Source of the DNA: Saprospiraceae bacterium
Lineage (GTDB): Bacteria; Bacteroidota; Bacteroidia; Chitinophagales; Saprospiraceae
Reading direction: 5' to 3'
Length of the DNA stretch: 32,560 nt
Assembly (NCBI GenBank): GCA_020631105.1
Contig: JAHDHW010000046.1
Coordinates: 1-32,560, forward strand
Below the pieces are notes generated by a model. It was not told the DNA's origin. It searched no databases and saw only the letters and a program-made list of their open reading frames with translations. Both the position numbers and the translations under genes were made by a program. Positions 17,376 through 26,274 of the stretch are shown piece by piece (position 1 is the stretch's first letter; each line of letters opens with the position of its first letter).

Positions 17376-17633
17376 TTAGGCAGCTCTTCGTTTTCGGTAT
17401 TTATATACTAAATCCTGGTAGTCTTTTACCGTTTCTATCTGAGCCACATCTTCTCTTGTTAATTCGATATTAAACCATTTTTCAATTTCTAGGGTAATAC
17501 TCATGGTGTCTATCTCATCTAAATGAAGATCATCGCGAAGACTAGTGCTCATGCAAATACGTCTGGGATTAATTTTGGTGACCCAGCTCACCACATTAAT
17601 AACATTTTCCGAAAGGTTCATACTTAAATACAT
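17376..17633 (-). CDS. Acyl-carrier-protein-like protein lacking the phosphopantetheine serine
   Basis: This small protein (85 residues; 81 if Met5 is used) aligns over its whole length with acyl carrier proteins: TSLRDDLHLDEIDTMSITLE, then IEKWFNIELTREDVAQIETV and a final helix. In ACPs the DSLD motif at the start of helix II carries the serine that receives phosphopantetheine. Here the motif is DEID: Asp39, Glu40, Ile41, Asp42. The codon is GAG, two bases away from any serine codon that preserves the frame, so a sequencing error is unlikely. The C-terminus is basic (KYRKRRAA), unlike acidic ACPs. It stands alone with its own terminator, with no fatty-acid or polyketide genes adjacent. It could be a structural or regulatory ACP mimic. 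The fold assignment is good; the function is unknown. Confidence 0.78.
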   Translation of the reverse strand: MYLSMNLSENVINVVSWVTKINPRRICMSTSLRDDLHLDEIDTMSITLEIEKWFNIELTREDVAQIETVKDYQDLVYKYRKRRAA

Positions 17634-18280
17634 TTACGTGGTACAAATGAACAGCTCGACGGAGGGTTTGATTTCCGCATCCTAAAAGAATAGCCGACTT
17701 CAGCAAAAGTTAAACTTCGCCTGGATCCGCAAACTGCATTTTTAATTGTCAACAATGAATTGGCTGTAATATAACGAATGAAATGAGAAATTTGTGCCCT
17801 CCGATTAAAGAAGAAATCCTCATTTAACTTTTTTTGATAAATAGACGGCATTTAAATCCCAATCAAAAATCTATCAAATAGCATTAGAGTATATTACTTA
17901 TAAGAATACTCTTACGAAAAATATAAGTATATGTTTGACTATAGGAGATAAGAATCAGAGAGATATTTAACTACAGAGAGATTAAATATTTAGAGAGAGG
18001 CACACACCGTTAAGCCCAAGCTGGAAGCTCAATCGTAAGTGTAGTAATTGCAATAAGATTCGTGTATAGATTAACGAGGAACCAAATCTTCTTTAAAATC
18101 TGAAAGGATCCACACTAATAATACCACCATAATAATTTCAAACATCTTAGTCCTAAATTAATGGTTGAGTAAATTTTCTTTTAGCGACCTAGGGAATCTA
18201 TGAAATCAGTTTAGATGGGTGTAAATCAAATTTAATAATTATTTTAAATAAAAAGGTATATACATCTAATTATTTTGGTA
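17634..18280. other. Long gap without a convincing gene
   Basis: About 650 bases lie between thyA and the ACP-like gene. A 75-codon minus-strand frame (17624-17851) overlaps the ACP start and resembles no family. A purine-rich patch at 17954-18000 repeats AGAGAGAT-type words. A 24-codon minus-strand frame (18071-18145) would encode a short hydrophobic peptide. None is supported enough to call. I see no RNA gene. Confidence 0.6.
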
Positions 18281-19075
18281 TTAAACAGAAACCCGCGCTT
18301 TAATGTGGGGATGTGGGTCATAATCAACCAATTCGAAGTCTTCGAAAGTAAAATCATAAATTGATTGAACGGCAGGGTTTATTTTCATTTTTGGAAGAGC
18401 GCGAGGCGTTCTGGAGAGTTGCAGCTTGGTTTGTTCCAAATGGTCCAAATAAATATGCGTATCTCCAAAGGTATGGACGAATTCTCCTGGCTCCAATCCA
18501 CATACCTGTGCCATCATAAGGGTCAGGAGTGCATAGGAGGCGATATTAAAAGGCACGCCCAAAAAGCAATCTGCTGATCTCTGGTATAATTGACAAGATA
18601 ATCGACCATCAGCCACATAAAACTGAAACAGGCAATGACAAGGAGTCAAGGCCATTTCTTCTAATTCGCCAACATTCCAGGCATTCACCAAAATTCGGCG
18701 AGAGTCCGGATTATCCTTGATTAGGTTAATTGCTCTTTCAATTTGATCTACTGTTGAACCATCCGCTTTCTCCCAACTTCGCCACTGCTTTCCATAGACT
18801 GGTCCTAAATCTCCATCCTCTCTTGCCCATTCATTCCAAATGCGTACTCCATTATCCTGTAGGTATTTGACATTGGTATCTCCGTCCAAAAACCAAAGTA
18901 ACTCATGGATAATTGACTTAAGGTGAAGTTTTTTGGTAGTCACCATAGGAAAGCCTTCAGCTAGATCAAAGCGCATTTGATAACCAAAAACACTAATTGT
19001 TCCCGTCCCTGTCCGATCACTCTTCTCTACTCCATTATCCAAAACATGCTGCAAAAGATCCAAGTATTGACGCAT
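18281..19075 (-). CDS. thyA: Thymidylate synthase
   Basis: Thymidylate synthase methylates dUMP to dTMP using 5,10-methylenetetrahydrofolate, in the cytoplasm. The protein is 264 residues, the same length as E. coli ThyA. The catalytic cysteine is Cys146 in [11 protein letters not shown], and the phosphate-binding arginines are Arg126-Arg127 in [10 protein letters not shown], the same numbers as in E. coli. Other signatures are [52 protein letters not shown] and [10 protein letters not shown]. The start is ATG at 19073-19075; a longer frame to 19174 adds 33 residues without family similarity. A 12-base palindrome (ATTTCTAGAAAT, 19086-19097) sits just before the start. Dihydrofolate reductase, often adjacent, is absent. 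Confidence 0.98.
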   Translation of the reverse strand: MRQYLDLLQHVLDNGVEKSDRTGTGTISVFGYQMRFDLAEGFPMVTTKKLHLKSIIHELLWFLDGDTNVKYLQDNGVRIWNEWAREDGDLGPVYGKQWRSWEKADGSTVDQIERAINLIKDNPDSRRILVNAWNVGELEEMALTPCHCLFQFYVADGRLSCQLYQRSADCFLGVPFNIASYALLTLMMAQVCGLEPGEFVHTFGDTHIYLDHLEQTKLQLSRTPRALPKMKINPAVQSIYDFTFEDFELVDYDPHPHIKARVSV

Positions 19076-19485
19076 AGTATCTATTATTTCTAGAAATTTT
19101 AAAAGAATTAATCTGCCTTGCAAAAGAATCGTAATTTTCATTACTTTTCGTGTGTCAAAGACAATATGTAACAAAACATTTAGGTTTTAAGAATGAAGTT
19201 TTAAAAAACTTCAATGTAAGTTTAGAGAGAGAATACCCCCTACTATTTTTCATATTTATACTCAAAAAACCGATCGTCAACTTATTTGAAGTTCGTTGAT
19301 TCAAAAGCACTCCAAATAGGAAAACAGAATTCAATAAAAGTTTTCCTCTTCAAACTTATCTCTTATTTCTAAGACAAATTTTTAATCTTAAAAGGATTTT
19401 CACAAAACTAGTTGAAATATTCTTGCACACAAAAGAAAGCCACCGTGCTTTTTCTTATTTTTGCAAAAATTTTAGTCCCTCTGAC
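19076..19485. other. Divergent gap between thyA and a secreted-protein gene
   Basis: About 410 bases separate two divergent genes. The gap contains a palindrome before thyA (19086-19097), an inverted repeat with nine-base arms (TGAAGTTTT / AAAACTTCA, 19194-19213), and a plus-strand -7 element at 19456-19463. No gene is seen; frames here start only with TTG or are very short. Confidence 0.6.
19456..19463 (+). promoter_or_regulatory. Candidate -7 element for the secreted-protein/ubiD pair
   Basis: TATTTTTG matches the Bacteroidota -7 consensus TAnnTTTG and ends 23 bases before the ATG at 19486. The closest upstream TTG (19424) is 29 bases away, longer than the usual spacing, so the -33 element is weak. 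Confidence 0.45.
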
Positions 19486-20271
19486 ATGAAGTATATCATC
19501 CCATATATATTCCTGTGTTGGCTCACGTCAATAAGCTATACTAATGGGCAAAATATAACGGACTCCTCCTATATGGTAGACCATTATAACCTTTCTTTGG
19601 TCTCTCCTGATAGTAGCTACAAACATTTATACGAAAGTCCACGAATTTCTGGTCTGTCAGATGCTCGTCTGGAGCATGAGATCAATCGTTTCCTCAAATC
19701 AAAGTTTTATCCTTCCCGGGAAGAGATCAAAGAATTTAAAGCCGAATTCACTCAAAAATCCCCGGAAGCATCTGCAATGACCCCACATTGGGATTATCTG
19801 GAATCTTCTTTTAGCATCAATCTCAAAACACAGGAACTCCTGATGCTGGAACGAAATTGCCTGCATGAGTTTGAAGGAATGCCAGAGGGAAGATGGGAAA
19901 CGGAAATGTTTGCCATTGATATGACAACTGGTGAGTGGATAGAACACCTCTACGAACTCTTCGATGTTGATCAAACCAAAGAGTTTAATACAATACTTCG
20001 CTCGTGTAACGAATCATTTGAATCGGAAGATATCTACGTTGACCTCTCCAGACAAAAAGATTTCTCTATTTTTGAAAACAAAGATCGAGGACTGTGGTTA
20101 GTCCTATATATTCCTCCGTTTGGAGAATATACAATTGTTGAAGAAGGAGAATTAGTCACCATTAGCAATGGTTATGTTCCGATGCGATTTGAGTTTCCTC
20201 TAAAATTACTTAGTCATATAATCGTAAAGGACAGCGTGCTAAAGAAGGTGGTTCACAAAAGAACACAGTAA
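19486..20271 (+). CDS. Exported protein of unknown function
   Basis: I do not recognise this 261-residue protein. It begins with a signal peptide (MKYIIPYIFLCWLTSISYTNGQ) and has no further membrane segment, so it should be secreted to the periplasm or outer surface. The mature part is acidic, rich in Glu, Asp and Tyr, with segments such as GRWETEMFAIDMTTGEWIE and LVLYIPPFGEYTIVEEG that look like beta strands. The ATG at 19486 was chosen because it gives a clean signal peptide; an upstream TTG at 19423 does not. Its stop codon directly abuts the start codon of the UbiD-family gene, with no base between, so they are very likely co-translated. No conserved domain or catalytic motif is apparent. 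Confidence 0.7.
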   Translation: MKYIIPYIFLCWLTSISYTNGQNITDSSYMVDHYNLSLVSPDSSYKHLYESPRISGLSDARLEHEINRFLKSKFYPSREEIKEFKAEFTQKSPEASAMTPHWDYLESSFSINLKTQELLMLERNCLHEFEGMPEGRWETEMFAIDMTTGEWIEHLYELFDVDQTKEFNTILRSCNESFESEDIYVDLSRQKDFSIFENKDRGLWLVLYIPPFGEYTIVEEGELVTISNGYVPMRFEFPLKLLSHIIVKDSVLKKVVHKRTQ

Positions 20272-22125
20272 ATGGCTTACAAAAGCATGCAAGAATGTGT
20301 ACGTGATCTTGAAAAGCACGGACACCTCATCCGAATCAAAGAAGAACTTGATCCAAATCTCGAAATCGCCGAAATTCATCGTCGGGTATATGAAGCCCAG
20401 GGGCCTGCCCTATTGTTTGAAAAAGTAAAAGGCAGTCCTTTTCAGGCAGTCTCAAATATTTATGGGACTTTCGACAGGACAGAGTTTATTTTTCGGCACT
20501 CGACTCCAAAGGTGAAAAAGGTAGTCGAATTAAAAGCCGACCCCGGCAATTTTTTCAAGAATCCATTCCGATATTTATCTGCTCCATTTACGGCACTTAC
20601 GGCACTCCCGATGAAAAGCTGGTTTGGTGCTCCGGTAACTTATGGAGAAACCACGATTGACCAAATTCCTCAAATTAAAAGCTGGCCAATGGATGGTGGA
20701 GCTTTTGTAACACTCCCACAGGTTTTTACCTTACCTCCTGGAGATCATAATCTTATGCATTCCAATATCGGTATGTACCGGATTCAGCTTTCTGGTAATG
20801 ACTACGTGCAGAATGAGGAGATAGGTTTACATTATCAATTACACCGCGGTATTGGGGTACATCATACAGAATATAATAATAGTGATGAGCCGTTTCGATG
20901 TTCCATTTTCGTTGGTGGGCCACCCTCTCATGCTTTCGCTGCCATCATGCCACTTCCCGAAGGTTTATCAGAACTGACATTCGCCGGGATGCTGGCAGGA
21001 AGACGCTTTCGCTATACCACCCGCGATGGACATGTTTTGTCTTCCGATGCAGATTTCGTCATTACAGGTACTATCGTCAAAAACCAAAAGAAACTAGAAG
21101 GCCCCTTTGGTGATCACCTTGGCTATTACAGTCTTGCGCATGATTTCCCGGTGATGAAGGTTGATAAAGTATACCATCGAAAAGATGCCATCTGGCATTT
21201 CACCGTAGTTGGCCGACCTCCGCAGGAAGATACGAGCTTTGGCTATTTGATTCATAAGATTGTTGAGGAGCTAACCCCTCAGGTCTTTCCGGGCATCCGG
21301 GAAGTTAATGCCGTAGATGCAGCGGGTGTACACCCATTGCTACTGGCAATCGGAAGTGAGCGATATATGCCATTCCGAGAGAAAGTACCCGAAGAAATAT
21401 TAACACAGGCGAATAATCTATTAGGCACAGGTCAGACTTCCTTAGCAAAGTTTCTGATTATCGCTGCGGATGATGATAATCCTGATTTAAATTGTCATGA
21501 TATTCCTTTCTTCCACGAACACGTTTTGGAACGAGTGGATTGGACCCGAGATTTACACTTTCAGACGAAGACAACAATAGATACGCTGGATTATAGCGGA
21601 AGTGGCTGGAATGCCGGTTCCAAATTGGTAATTGCCTGTCGTGGCGCAAAGGTGCGTGATCTTACGAATGATATACCTTCAGACCTGATGTTACCCGAAG
21701 GGTTTGGTCACCCAAGTATGCCGATGAAAGGCACGCTAGCTATTCAGGCTCCAAAATTTTCGGACTACGAAAACGCTGAGAAAGAAATGTCCCAACTCAC
21801 GGAGGCTTTATCCAAGACGGTAGATCAGCGAACAATCCCATTAATCATTGTGGTAGACGATAGTCGTTTTGTCGCGGAGACTTTGAATAATTATCTCTGG
21901 GTAACTTATACCCGCGCCAATCCTTCTCATGATATATATGGTGTAGATTCTTTTGTGGAGCACAAGCATTGGGGGTGTAGAGGGCCTTTGGTGATCGATG
22001 CCCGGATAAAACCGCATCATGCTCCCCCACTCGTCCGAGACCCGGAAGTTACTAAAAGAGTGAATGAGCTGTTTGAAGAGATTGAAGTCCTTCGCAAGTT
22101 GGGAATACCGCCAGTAGAAGTGTAA
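20272..22125 (+). CDS. UbiD-family prenyl-FMN-dependent decarboxylase
   Basis: This 617-residue protein belongs to the UbiD family, which uses prenylated FMN to decarboxylate aromatic or unsaturated acids. Signatures are SNIYGTFDRTEFIF, the cofactor-binding NIGMYRIQLSGNDYVQNEE, GLHYQLHRGIG, and the acidic pair in LEGPFGDHLGYYS (Glu277 and Asp282), which with an arginine forms the catalytic site. It is longer than E. coli UbiD (about 500), as is usual for Bacteroidota members. In menaquinone-using bacteria such enzymes may act in the futalosine pathway or on other aromatic acids; the substrate cannot be told from sequence. No UbiX prenyltransferase is in the window. It follows the exported-protein gene with zero spacing. 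Confidence 0.9.
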   Translation: MAYKSMQECVRDLEKHGHLIRIKEELDPNLEIAEIHRRVYEAQGPALLFEKVKGSPFQAVSNIYGTFDRTEFIFRHSTPKVKKVVELKADPGNFFKNPFRYLSAPFTALTALPMKSWFGAPVTYGETTIDQIPQIKSWPMDGGAFVTLPQVFTLPPGDHNLMHSNIGMYRIQLSGNDYVQNEEIGLHYQLHRGIGVHHTEYNNSDEPFRCSIFVGGPPSHAFAAIMPLPEGLSELTFAGMLAGRRFRYTTRDGHVLSSDADFVITGTIVKNQKKLEGPFGDHLGYYSLAHDFPVMKVDKVYHRKDAIWHFTVVGRPPQEDTSFGYLIHKIVEELTPQVFPGIREVNAVDAAGVHPLLLAIGSERYMPFREKVPEEILTQANNLLGTGQTSLAKFLIIAADDDNPDLNCHDIPFFHEHVLERVDWTRDLHFQTKTTIDTLDYSGSGWNAGSKLVIACRGAKVRDLTNDIPSDLMLPEGFGHPSMPMKGTLAIQAPKFSDYENAEKEMSQLTEALSKTVDQRTIPLIIVVDDSRFVAETLNNYLWVTYTRANPSHDIYGVDSFVEHKHWGCRGPLVIDARIKPHHAPPLVRDPEVTKRVNELFEEIEVLRKLGIPPVEV

Positions 22126-22308
22126 TCTATCTTTATTCCTGCCGAATTTTGTGGTTTGTTGTTTGGGTAAATCCAAATAAACGGATACCTTAACGTGCCG
22201 TAAAAGTGATCTGTGTAGTTTACCGGAAAGGTAATTTGATGATTTAATTGTCAAAACACCTCAGCACTTACGCGCATATTCAACCACTTAAACTAAACAA
22301 AACGATAA

Positions 22309-23892
22309 ATGAAGAAGAGACTGCTACTGTTTATTGCAACTATTATTGTACCGATGCTTGCCTTTGCGCAGGACAATGTAGAGAGAGGGCTTGATGAAAG
22401 AATTAATGATGCGGTTACCCCCGCTACCGCTTTTATCTTTAATATAGTATTCTATCCCTGGACATATGGTCCAAACGGGGATACCTCCACAATGCCTTAC
22501 GTAATTATCTTACTCCTTACTGCGGCGACTATTTTTACGATTTACTTTGGTTTTATTAATATCAGACGTTTTCCGTTGGCCATTAATGTTGTACGTGGAA
22601 AGTATGATGACATTGAGGGTTCAGATGAGCCGCTTGGAAAAGTAAATGTAAATGTTGTGGATGGCGACATCGTTGACACGATAAAAATCGAGGGTGAAGA
22701 AGGTGAGGTCAGTCACTTCCAGGCACTTACCGCGGCTCTTTCGGGAACGGTCGGTTTGGGTAACATCTCCGGGGTGGCTATTGCGATCGCGGTTGGTGGC
22801 CCGGGAGCAACCTTCTGGATGATCGTAGCCGGTCTACTTGGGATGTCTTCCAAATTTGCAGAATGTACACTTGGTGTAAAATACAGAGATATCGGACCTG
22901 ACGGTACGGTATACGGTGGACCGATGTATTACCTTTCTAAAGGTTTGAAAGAAAAAGGGATGGCAGGACTTGGTAAAGTGCTTGCGATATTCTTTGCCAT
23001 CATGTGTATTGGTGGATCTTTTGGAGGTGGAAATATGTTCCAGGCAAATCAAGCAGCAGCACAGTTTAACAGTATGATTGGAGCGACTAGCGGAAGTGCC
23101 GGAGCTATATTTGGAATTGTCATGGCTATATTAGTAGCGATCGTAATCATTGGAGGAATTAAGCGTATTGCAAGTGTAACGGAGAAAGTTGTACCATTTA
23201 TGGTAGGGATATATTTCATTGCTGCTTTGATTGTAATTGTCATGAGTATTGGACAGTTACCTGCAGCATTCGGGATGATCTTCGAAGGTGCGTTTACCGG
23301 AGCAGGGGTAACGGGTGGATTTATCGGAGTACTTATTCAAGGGTTCCGAAGAGCGGCGTTCTCTAATGAGGCTGGTGTTGGATCAGCGGCAATTGCGCAC
23401 TCTGCGGTAAAAACAAAATACGCAGCAAGTGAGGGTATCGTTGCTTTGTTGGAGCCATTTATTGATACCGTTGTAGTATGTACGATTACTGCTCTTGTGA
23501 TTATCATTACAGGATTCCATGTGGATACCAACGGACTGGGCGGTGTTGATTTAACTTCTGCTGCTTTTGCAAGTGTAATTCCTTGGTTCCCATATGTACT
23601 TACACTAGCTGTAGTATTATTTGCATTCTCCACTATGATATCCTGGTCTTATTATGGACTACAATCCTGGTTATACCTTTTCGGTCGTTCAAAAACGAAC
23701 GAATATATTTACAAGGTCTTGTTCTGTATTTTCGTTGTAATTGGTGCAGCAGCGAGCCTTGGCGCCGTGACGGATTTTTCAGATTCTATGATCTTTGCAA
23801 TGGCCATTCCTAACTTAATTGGTGTCTTCTTATTATTACCGAGGGTTCGGGAAGAATTGACTCGTTACTTAAAAGCGATTGGATTGAAATAG
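22309..23892 (+). CDS. Sodium:alanine/amino-acid symporter (AGCS family)
   Basis: This inner-membrane symporter of 527 residues couples Na+ entry to uptake of alanine, glycine or a similar amino acid. AGCS hallmarks are present: [53 protein letters not shown] and the strong [19 protein letters not shown]. About eleven helices follow an N-terminal signal-like segment ([21 protein letters not shown]) and a short extracytoplasmic region, an extension common in Bacteroidota members. Between the first helix and the core is an acidic insert (about 100-135) not seen in DagA/AlsT proteins. It starts at ATG 22309 and ends at a terminator. The substrate is inferred from family only. Confidence 0.93.
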   Translation: MKKRLLLFIATIIVPMLAFAQDNVERGLDERINDAVTPATAFIFNIVFYPWTYGPNGDTSTMPYVIILLLTAATIFTIYFGFINIRRFPLAINVVRGKYDDIEGSDEPLGKVNVNVVDGDIVDTIKIEGEEGEVSHFQALTAALSGTVGLGNISGVAIAIAVGGPGATFWMIVAGLLGMSSKFAECTLGVKYRDIGPDGTVYGGPMYYLSKGLKEKGMAGLGKVLAIFFAIMCIGGSFGGGNMFQANQAAAQFNSMIGATSGSAGAIFGIVMAILVAIVIIGGIKRIASVTEKVVPFMVGIYFIAALIVIVMSIGQLPAAFGMIFEGAFTGAGVTGGFIGVLIQGFRRAAFSNEAGVGSAAIAHSAVKTKYAASEGIVALLEPFIDTVVVCTITALVIIITGFHVDTNGLGGVDLTSAAFASVIPWFPYVLTLAVVLFAFSTMISWSYYGLQSWLYLFGRSKTNEYIYKVLFCIFVVIGAAASLGAVTDFSDSMIFAMAIPNLIGVFLLLPRVREELTRYLKAIGLK

Positions 23893-23928
23893 AGTTTAAC
23901 ATAACAATATAGTTTAATCATAAGTCGT

Positions 23929-23965
23929 CCCGAATTTTCAAATTTGAAAATTCGGGATTTCTGTT
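23929..23965 (+). terminator. Terminator after the symporter: perfect 28-base palindrome plus T-tract
   Basis: A perfect palindrome with 14-base arms (23929-23956, arm CCCGAATTTTCAAA) lies 36 bases after the symporter stop and is followed by ATTTCTGTTTTT. As RNA it folds into a stem with a very small AT loop, ending in a U-rich run on the plus strand. This fits an intrinsic terminator. Confidence 0.75.
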
Positions 23966-24083
23966 TTTAAAGATCTTTTTGCCTCTTTTCTCACCCTAAC
24001 TGGTCATTTCATCCTTCATATTAAGCACAATACTCATTAGATTTATACCCTTTTCGCGGTAAAGCTTATTGTAAGTAAGTTCT

Positions 24084-24091
24084 GTATCTTT
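24084..24091 (+). promoter_or_regulatory. Candidate -7 element for the beta-helix protein gene
   Basis: TATCTTTG matches TAnnTTTG, 88 bases before the ATG at 24180. No TTG occurs at the expected -33 distance (the nearest, 24068-24070, is 13 bases away), so support is partial. Confidence 0.35.
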
Positions 24092-24179
24092 GTATTTCAA
24101 TTATTATTCCCTTCCCTCTTACTAGTTTTCCCCTTACTGATTTCCCTCTTTTATAAAGGAACTTACAAAATTTTTAACC

Positions 24180-26150
24180 ATGTCTCTACTTATTAACAAG
24201 TATTCACTTGCCGTATTATGCCTATTCATAAGCTTATCCGGGTATAGTCAAACTTATGTAAATGTCAGCGCAGCAATCAACGGAGGAGGTACCTCCTGGG
24301 CGGATGCCTATAATAATCTGGAAGATGCTTTGAATAATGCAAGCTTAGGGGATGAGATTTGGGTTGCTCAAGGAACCTATGTACTTACCAGTAGCACCAG
24401 TGAGTTCAACATTCCTAATGGAGTTGCTGTTTACGGAGGTTTCAGTGGATCAGAAGCTTTACTGACACAAAGAAACTGGCAATCTAATGCAACCATCTTA
24501 GATGGCGATGACCTTGCCTTTACGGTAGTCTTTTTCGGAAATACTAATAGTTCAACCATATTGGATGGCTTTACCATTACAGGAGGAAATGCCAATGGGA
24601 CTACCGTCAATCTGGAAGACAAAGCCGGAGGAGGAATATTTATCCAGGAAACAGGTGGTGTAACCTGCAATCCAAGTATTAAAAATTGTACCGTTAGTGG
24701 TAACTTCTCCACGAATGGAGGCGGAGGTGTATATATCAACACCTCAACTGGAATTACGGCGCCAAGTTTTGAAAATTGTACTTTCAGTGGTAACAGTAGT
24801 GATTTTGATGGAGGTGGCGTTTATGTCAATGGCTCTGGAGGTGGCACCAGTAATACTTCTTTTAAGAAGTGTGTATTTTTTGGAAACTCAACCATCTTTA
24901 GTGGTGGTGCCTTATACAATAATGGAAATGCTGGAGGAACATCAAACATCATGGTCCAACAATGTAACTTCTTTAGTAATCAAGCAAATGCAACAGCAGG
25001 TGCTGTATATAATAATGGTTCAGCAGGAGGAAACGCCAGTCCAACTATAATTGATTGCAGCTTTTATAATAATCGCGGTAATCAAGCTGCGGGAGCGATT
25101 TATAATAATGCCACAGGATTAGGGAGTGTCTCTAATCCGGTTATCACTAACTGTACGTTCAACGCGAACAACGCTGATCAGAACGGAGGTGCGATTTATA
25201 ATAATGGCTCGAGCAATGGAATTTGCAGCCCCTTGATCAGTAACAGTATTATCTACGGAAATAACGTTACCAATGATAATAACGACTCTTACATCATGCG
25301 TAATGTCGATGCCACTCCAACGATTCGTTTTTCACTGGTTGATGCCACAAGCTGTTCAGATCTTGAAGACTTGAATAATGGAACAACGATTCTTACTTGT
25401 GGTAGTGGTATGATCTATAATCAAAACCCTCGGTTTATTAATGCTGCGGCAGGTAATCTTAGAATTGAAGAACCATCCCCTGCGATTCATGCAGGTAATG
25501 ATGCCTTGAATTCTAATGCAGAGGATTTAGATTGTAATCCTCGGAATGTTCTAGGGATTGACATGGGAGCATATGAGGTAGAAGAAGGAAGTCTTCCTAT
25601 AGAATTGGGTGATTTCCGGGCATACCTGGAGAATGGTCATGTTACGGTTTCATGGACTACCCTAGCAGAGATCAATAATGATTATTTCGAGGTGGAGCGT
25701 TCTGGGAATGGTCGTGATTTTGAAGTTATCGAAACGGTACAAGGTGCAGGAAATGCAACTACTGCTCGTAACTATAAAATCTATGATTTCAATCCACTAC
25801 CTGGAAAGAACTATTACCGCCTAAAAGATATCAGTTTCATTGGAGAAATAGGCATCAGTCCGGTTAGGATTGTAGAGACCGATGCGCAAAGTGTAACGGT
25901 TTACCCTAATCCGGCAGATGATTATATCCGTATTGACCTAAGTGATTTTCCAGTAAGTAATGCAACGATTGAAATCAATAATGCTTTTGGTCAGGTGATC
26001 CATTCTGAAAAAATATCTTTAGAAGAAAGTGCAGGCACTATAAAATTAGATGCCATTAAAACTTTACTGCCAGGAGCCTATTACATCACGGTTTCTGCAC
26101 CCAAGACGAAAAGGGTAAGTGCAAGATTTCAAAAAGTTAATCAGGATTAA
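24180..26150 (+). CDS. Secreted beta-helix protein with PMP-like repeats and T9SS sorting domain
   Basis: This 656-residue protein has a signal peptide (to about residue 23, SLSGYSQ) and a right-handed beta-helix region with polymorphic-membrane-protein-like repeats. From about residue 165 to 360, turns of 30-32 residues repeat with GGAxYNN and a following NC(T/S)F; the cysteine falls at the same place in six consecutive turns. An immunoglobulin-like segment (about 475-560, ELGDFRAYLENGHVTVSWTT) follows, then the C-terminal T9SS type A domain (VYPNPADDYIRIDLSDF ... LLPGAYYITV). It should be exported through the outer membrane and attached or released at the surface. The role could be adhesion or polysaccharide binding; no catalytic motif is visible. 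A strong terminator follows. Confidence 0.9.
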   Translation: MSLLINKYSLAVLCLFISLSGYSQTYVNVSAAINGGGTSWADAYNNLEDALNNASLGDEIWVAQGTYVLTSSTSEFNIPNGVAVYGGFSGSEALLTQRNWQSNATILDGDDLAFTVVFFGNTNSSTILDGFTITGGNANGTTVNLEDKAGGGIFIQETGGVTCNPSIKNCTVSGNFSTNGGGGVYINTSTGITAPSFENCTFSGNSSDFDGGGVYVNGSGGGTSNTSFKKCVFFGNSTIFSGGALYNNGNAGGTSNIMVQQCNFFSNQANATAGAVYNNGSAGGNASPTIIDCSFYNNRGNQAAGAIYNNATGLGSVSNPVITNCTFNANNADQNGGAIYNNGSSNGICSPLISNSIIYGNNVTNDNNDSYIMRNVDATPTIRFSLVDATSCSDLEDLNNGTTILTCGSGMIYNQNPRFINAAAGNLRIEEPSPAIHAGNDALNSNAEDLDCNPRNVLGIDMGAYEVEEGSLPIELGDFRAYLENGHVTVSWTTLAEINNDYFEVERSGNGRDFEVIETVQGAGNATTARNYKIYDFNPLPGKNYYRLKDISFIGEIGISPVRIVETDAQSVTVYPNPADDYIRIDLSDFPVSNATIEINNAFGQVIHSEKISLEESAGTIKLDAIKTLLPGAYYITVSAPKTKRVSARFQKVNQD

Positions 26151-26185
26151 GAGTACCTTTCAAAAACAGGTTTTATACTTCAATA

Positions 26186-26222
26186 GAAAAAGGCGGCTTT
26201 ACCAGGTAAAGTCGCCTTTTTC
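26186..26222 (+). terminator. Intrinsic terminator after the beta-helix gene
   Basis: Arms of 18 bases (GAAAAAGGCGGCTTTACC and its near-complement) pair with a single G-T wobble and end in TTTTTC. The structure lies 36 bases past the stop codon. It is symmetrical enough to stop transcription from the convergent hydrolase gene as well. Confidence 0.88.
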
Positions 26223-26274
26223 TATTGTCCCCTATTTAGCATTTAATTCACTCAAACAAGGATTAAATTTAGTC

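Noticed and set aside
17624-17851. A 75-codon minus-strand frame upstream of and overlapping the ACP-like gene
   Set aside because: It starts with ATG but resembles no family, overlaps the ACP start in another frame, and has no promoter. A frameshifted reading does not give a recognisable protein either.
17954-18000. Purine-rich patch with repeated AGAGAGAT words
   Set aside because: It is short and imperfect, and not an array or a recognised element.
18071-18145. A 24-codon frame for a hydrophobic peptide, with AGGA a few bases before its ATG
   Set aside because: It is too short to judge, Bacteroidota rarely use such ribosome-binding sites, and there is no conservation evidence here.
19076-19174. 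Longer form of thymidylate synthase
   Set aside because: The extra 33 residues have no family counterpart, and Cys146 and Arg126-127 numbering matches E. coli only with the ATG at 19075.
21841-22254. A 137-codon minus-strand frame over the end of the UbiD gene
   Set aside because: It is a shadow of the coding strand with no domain or signal.
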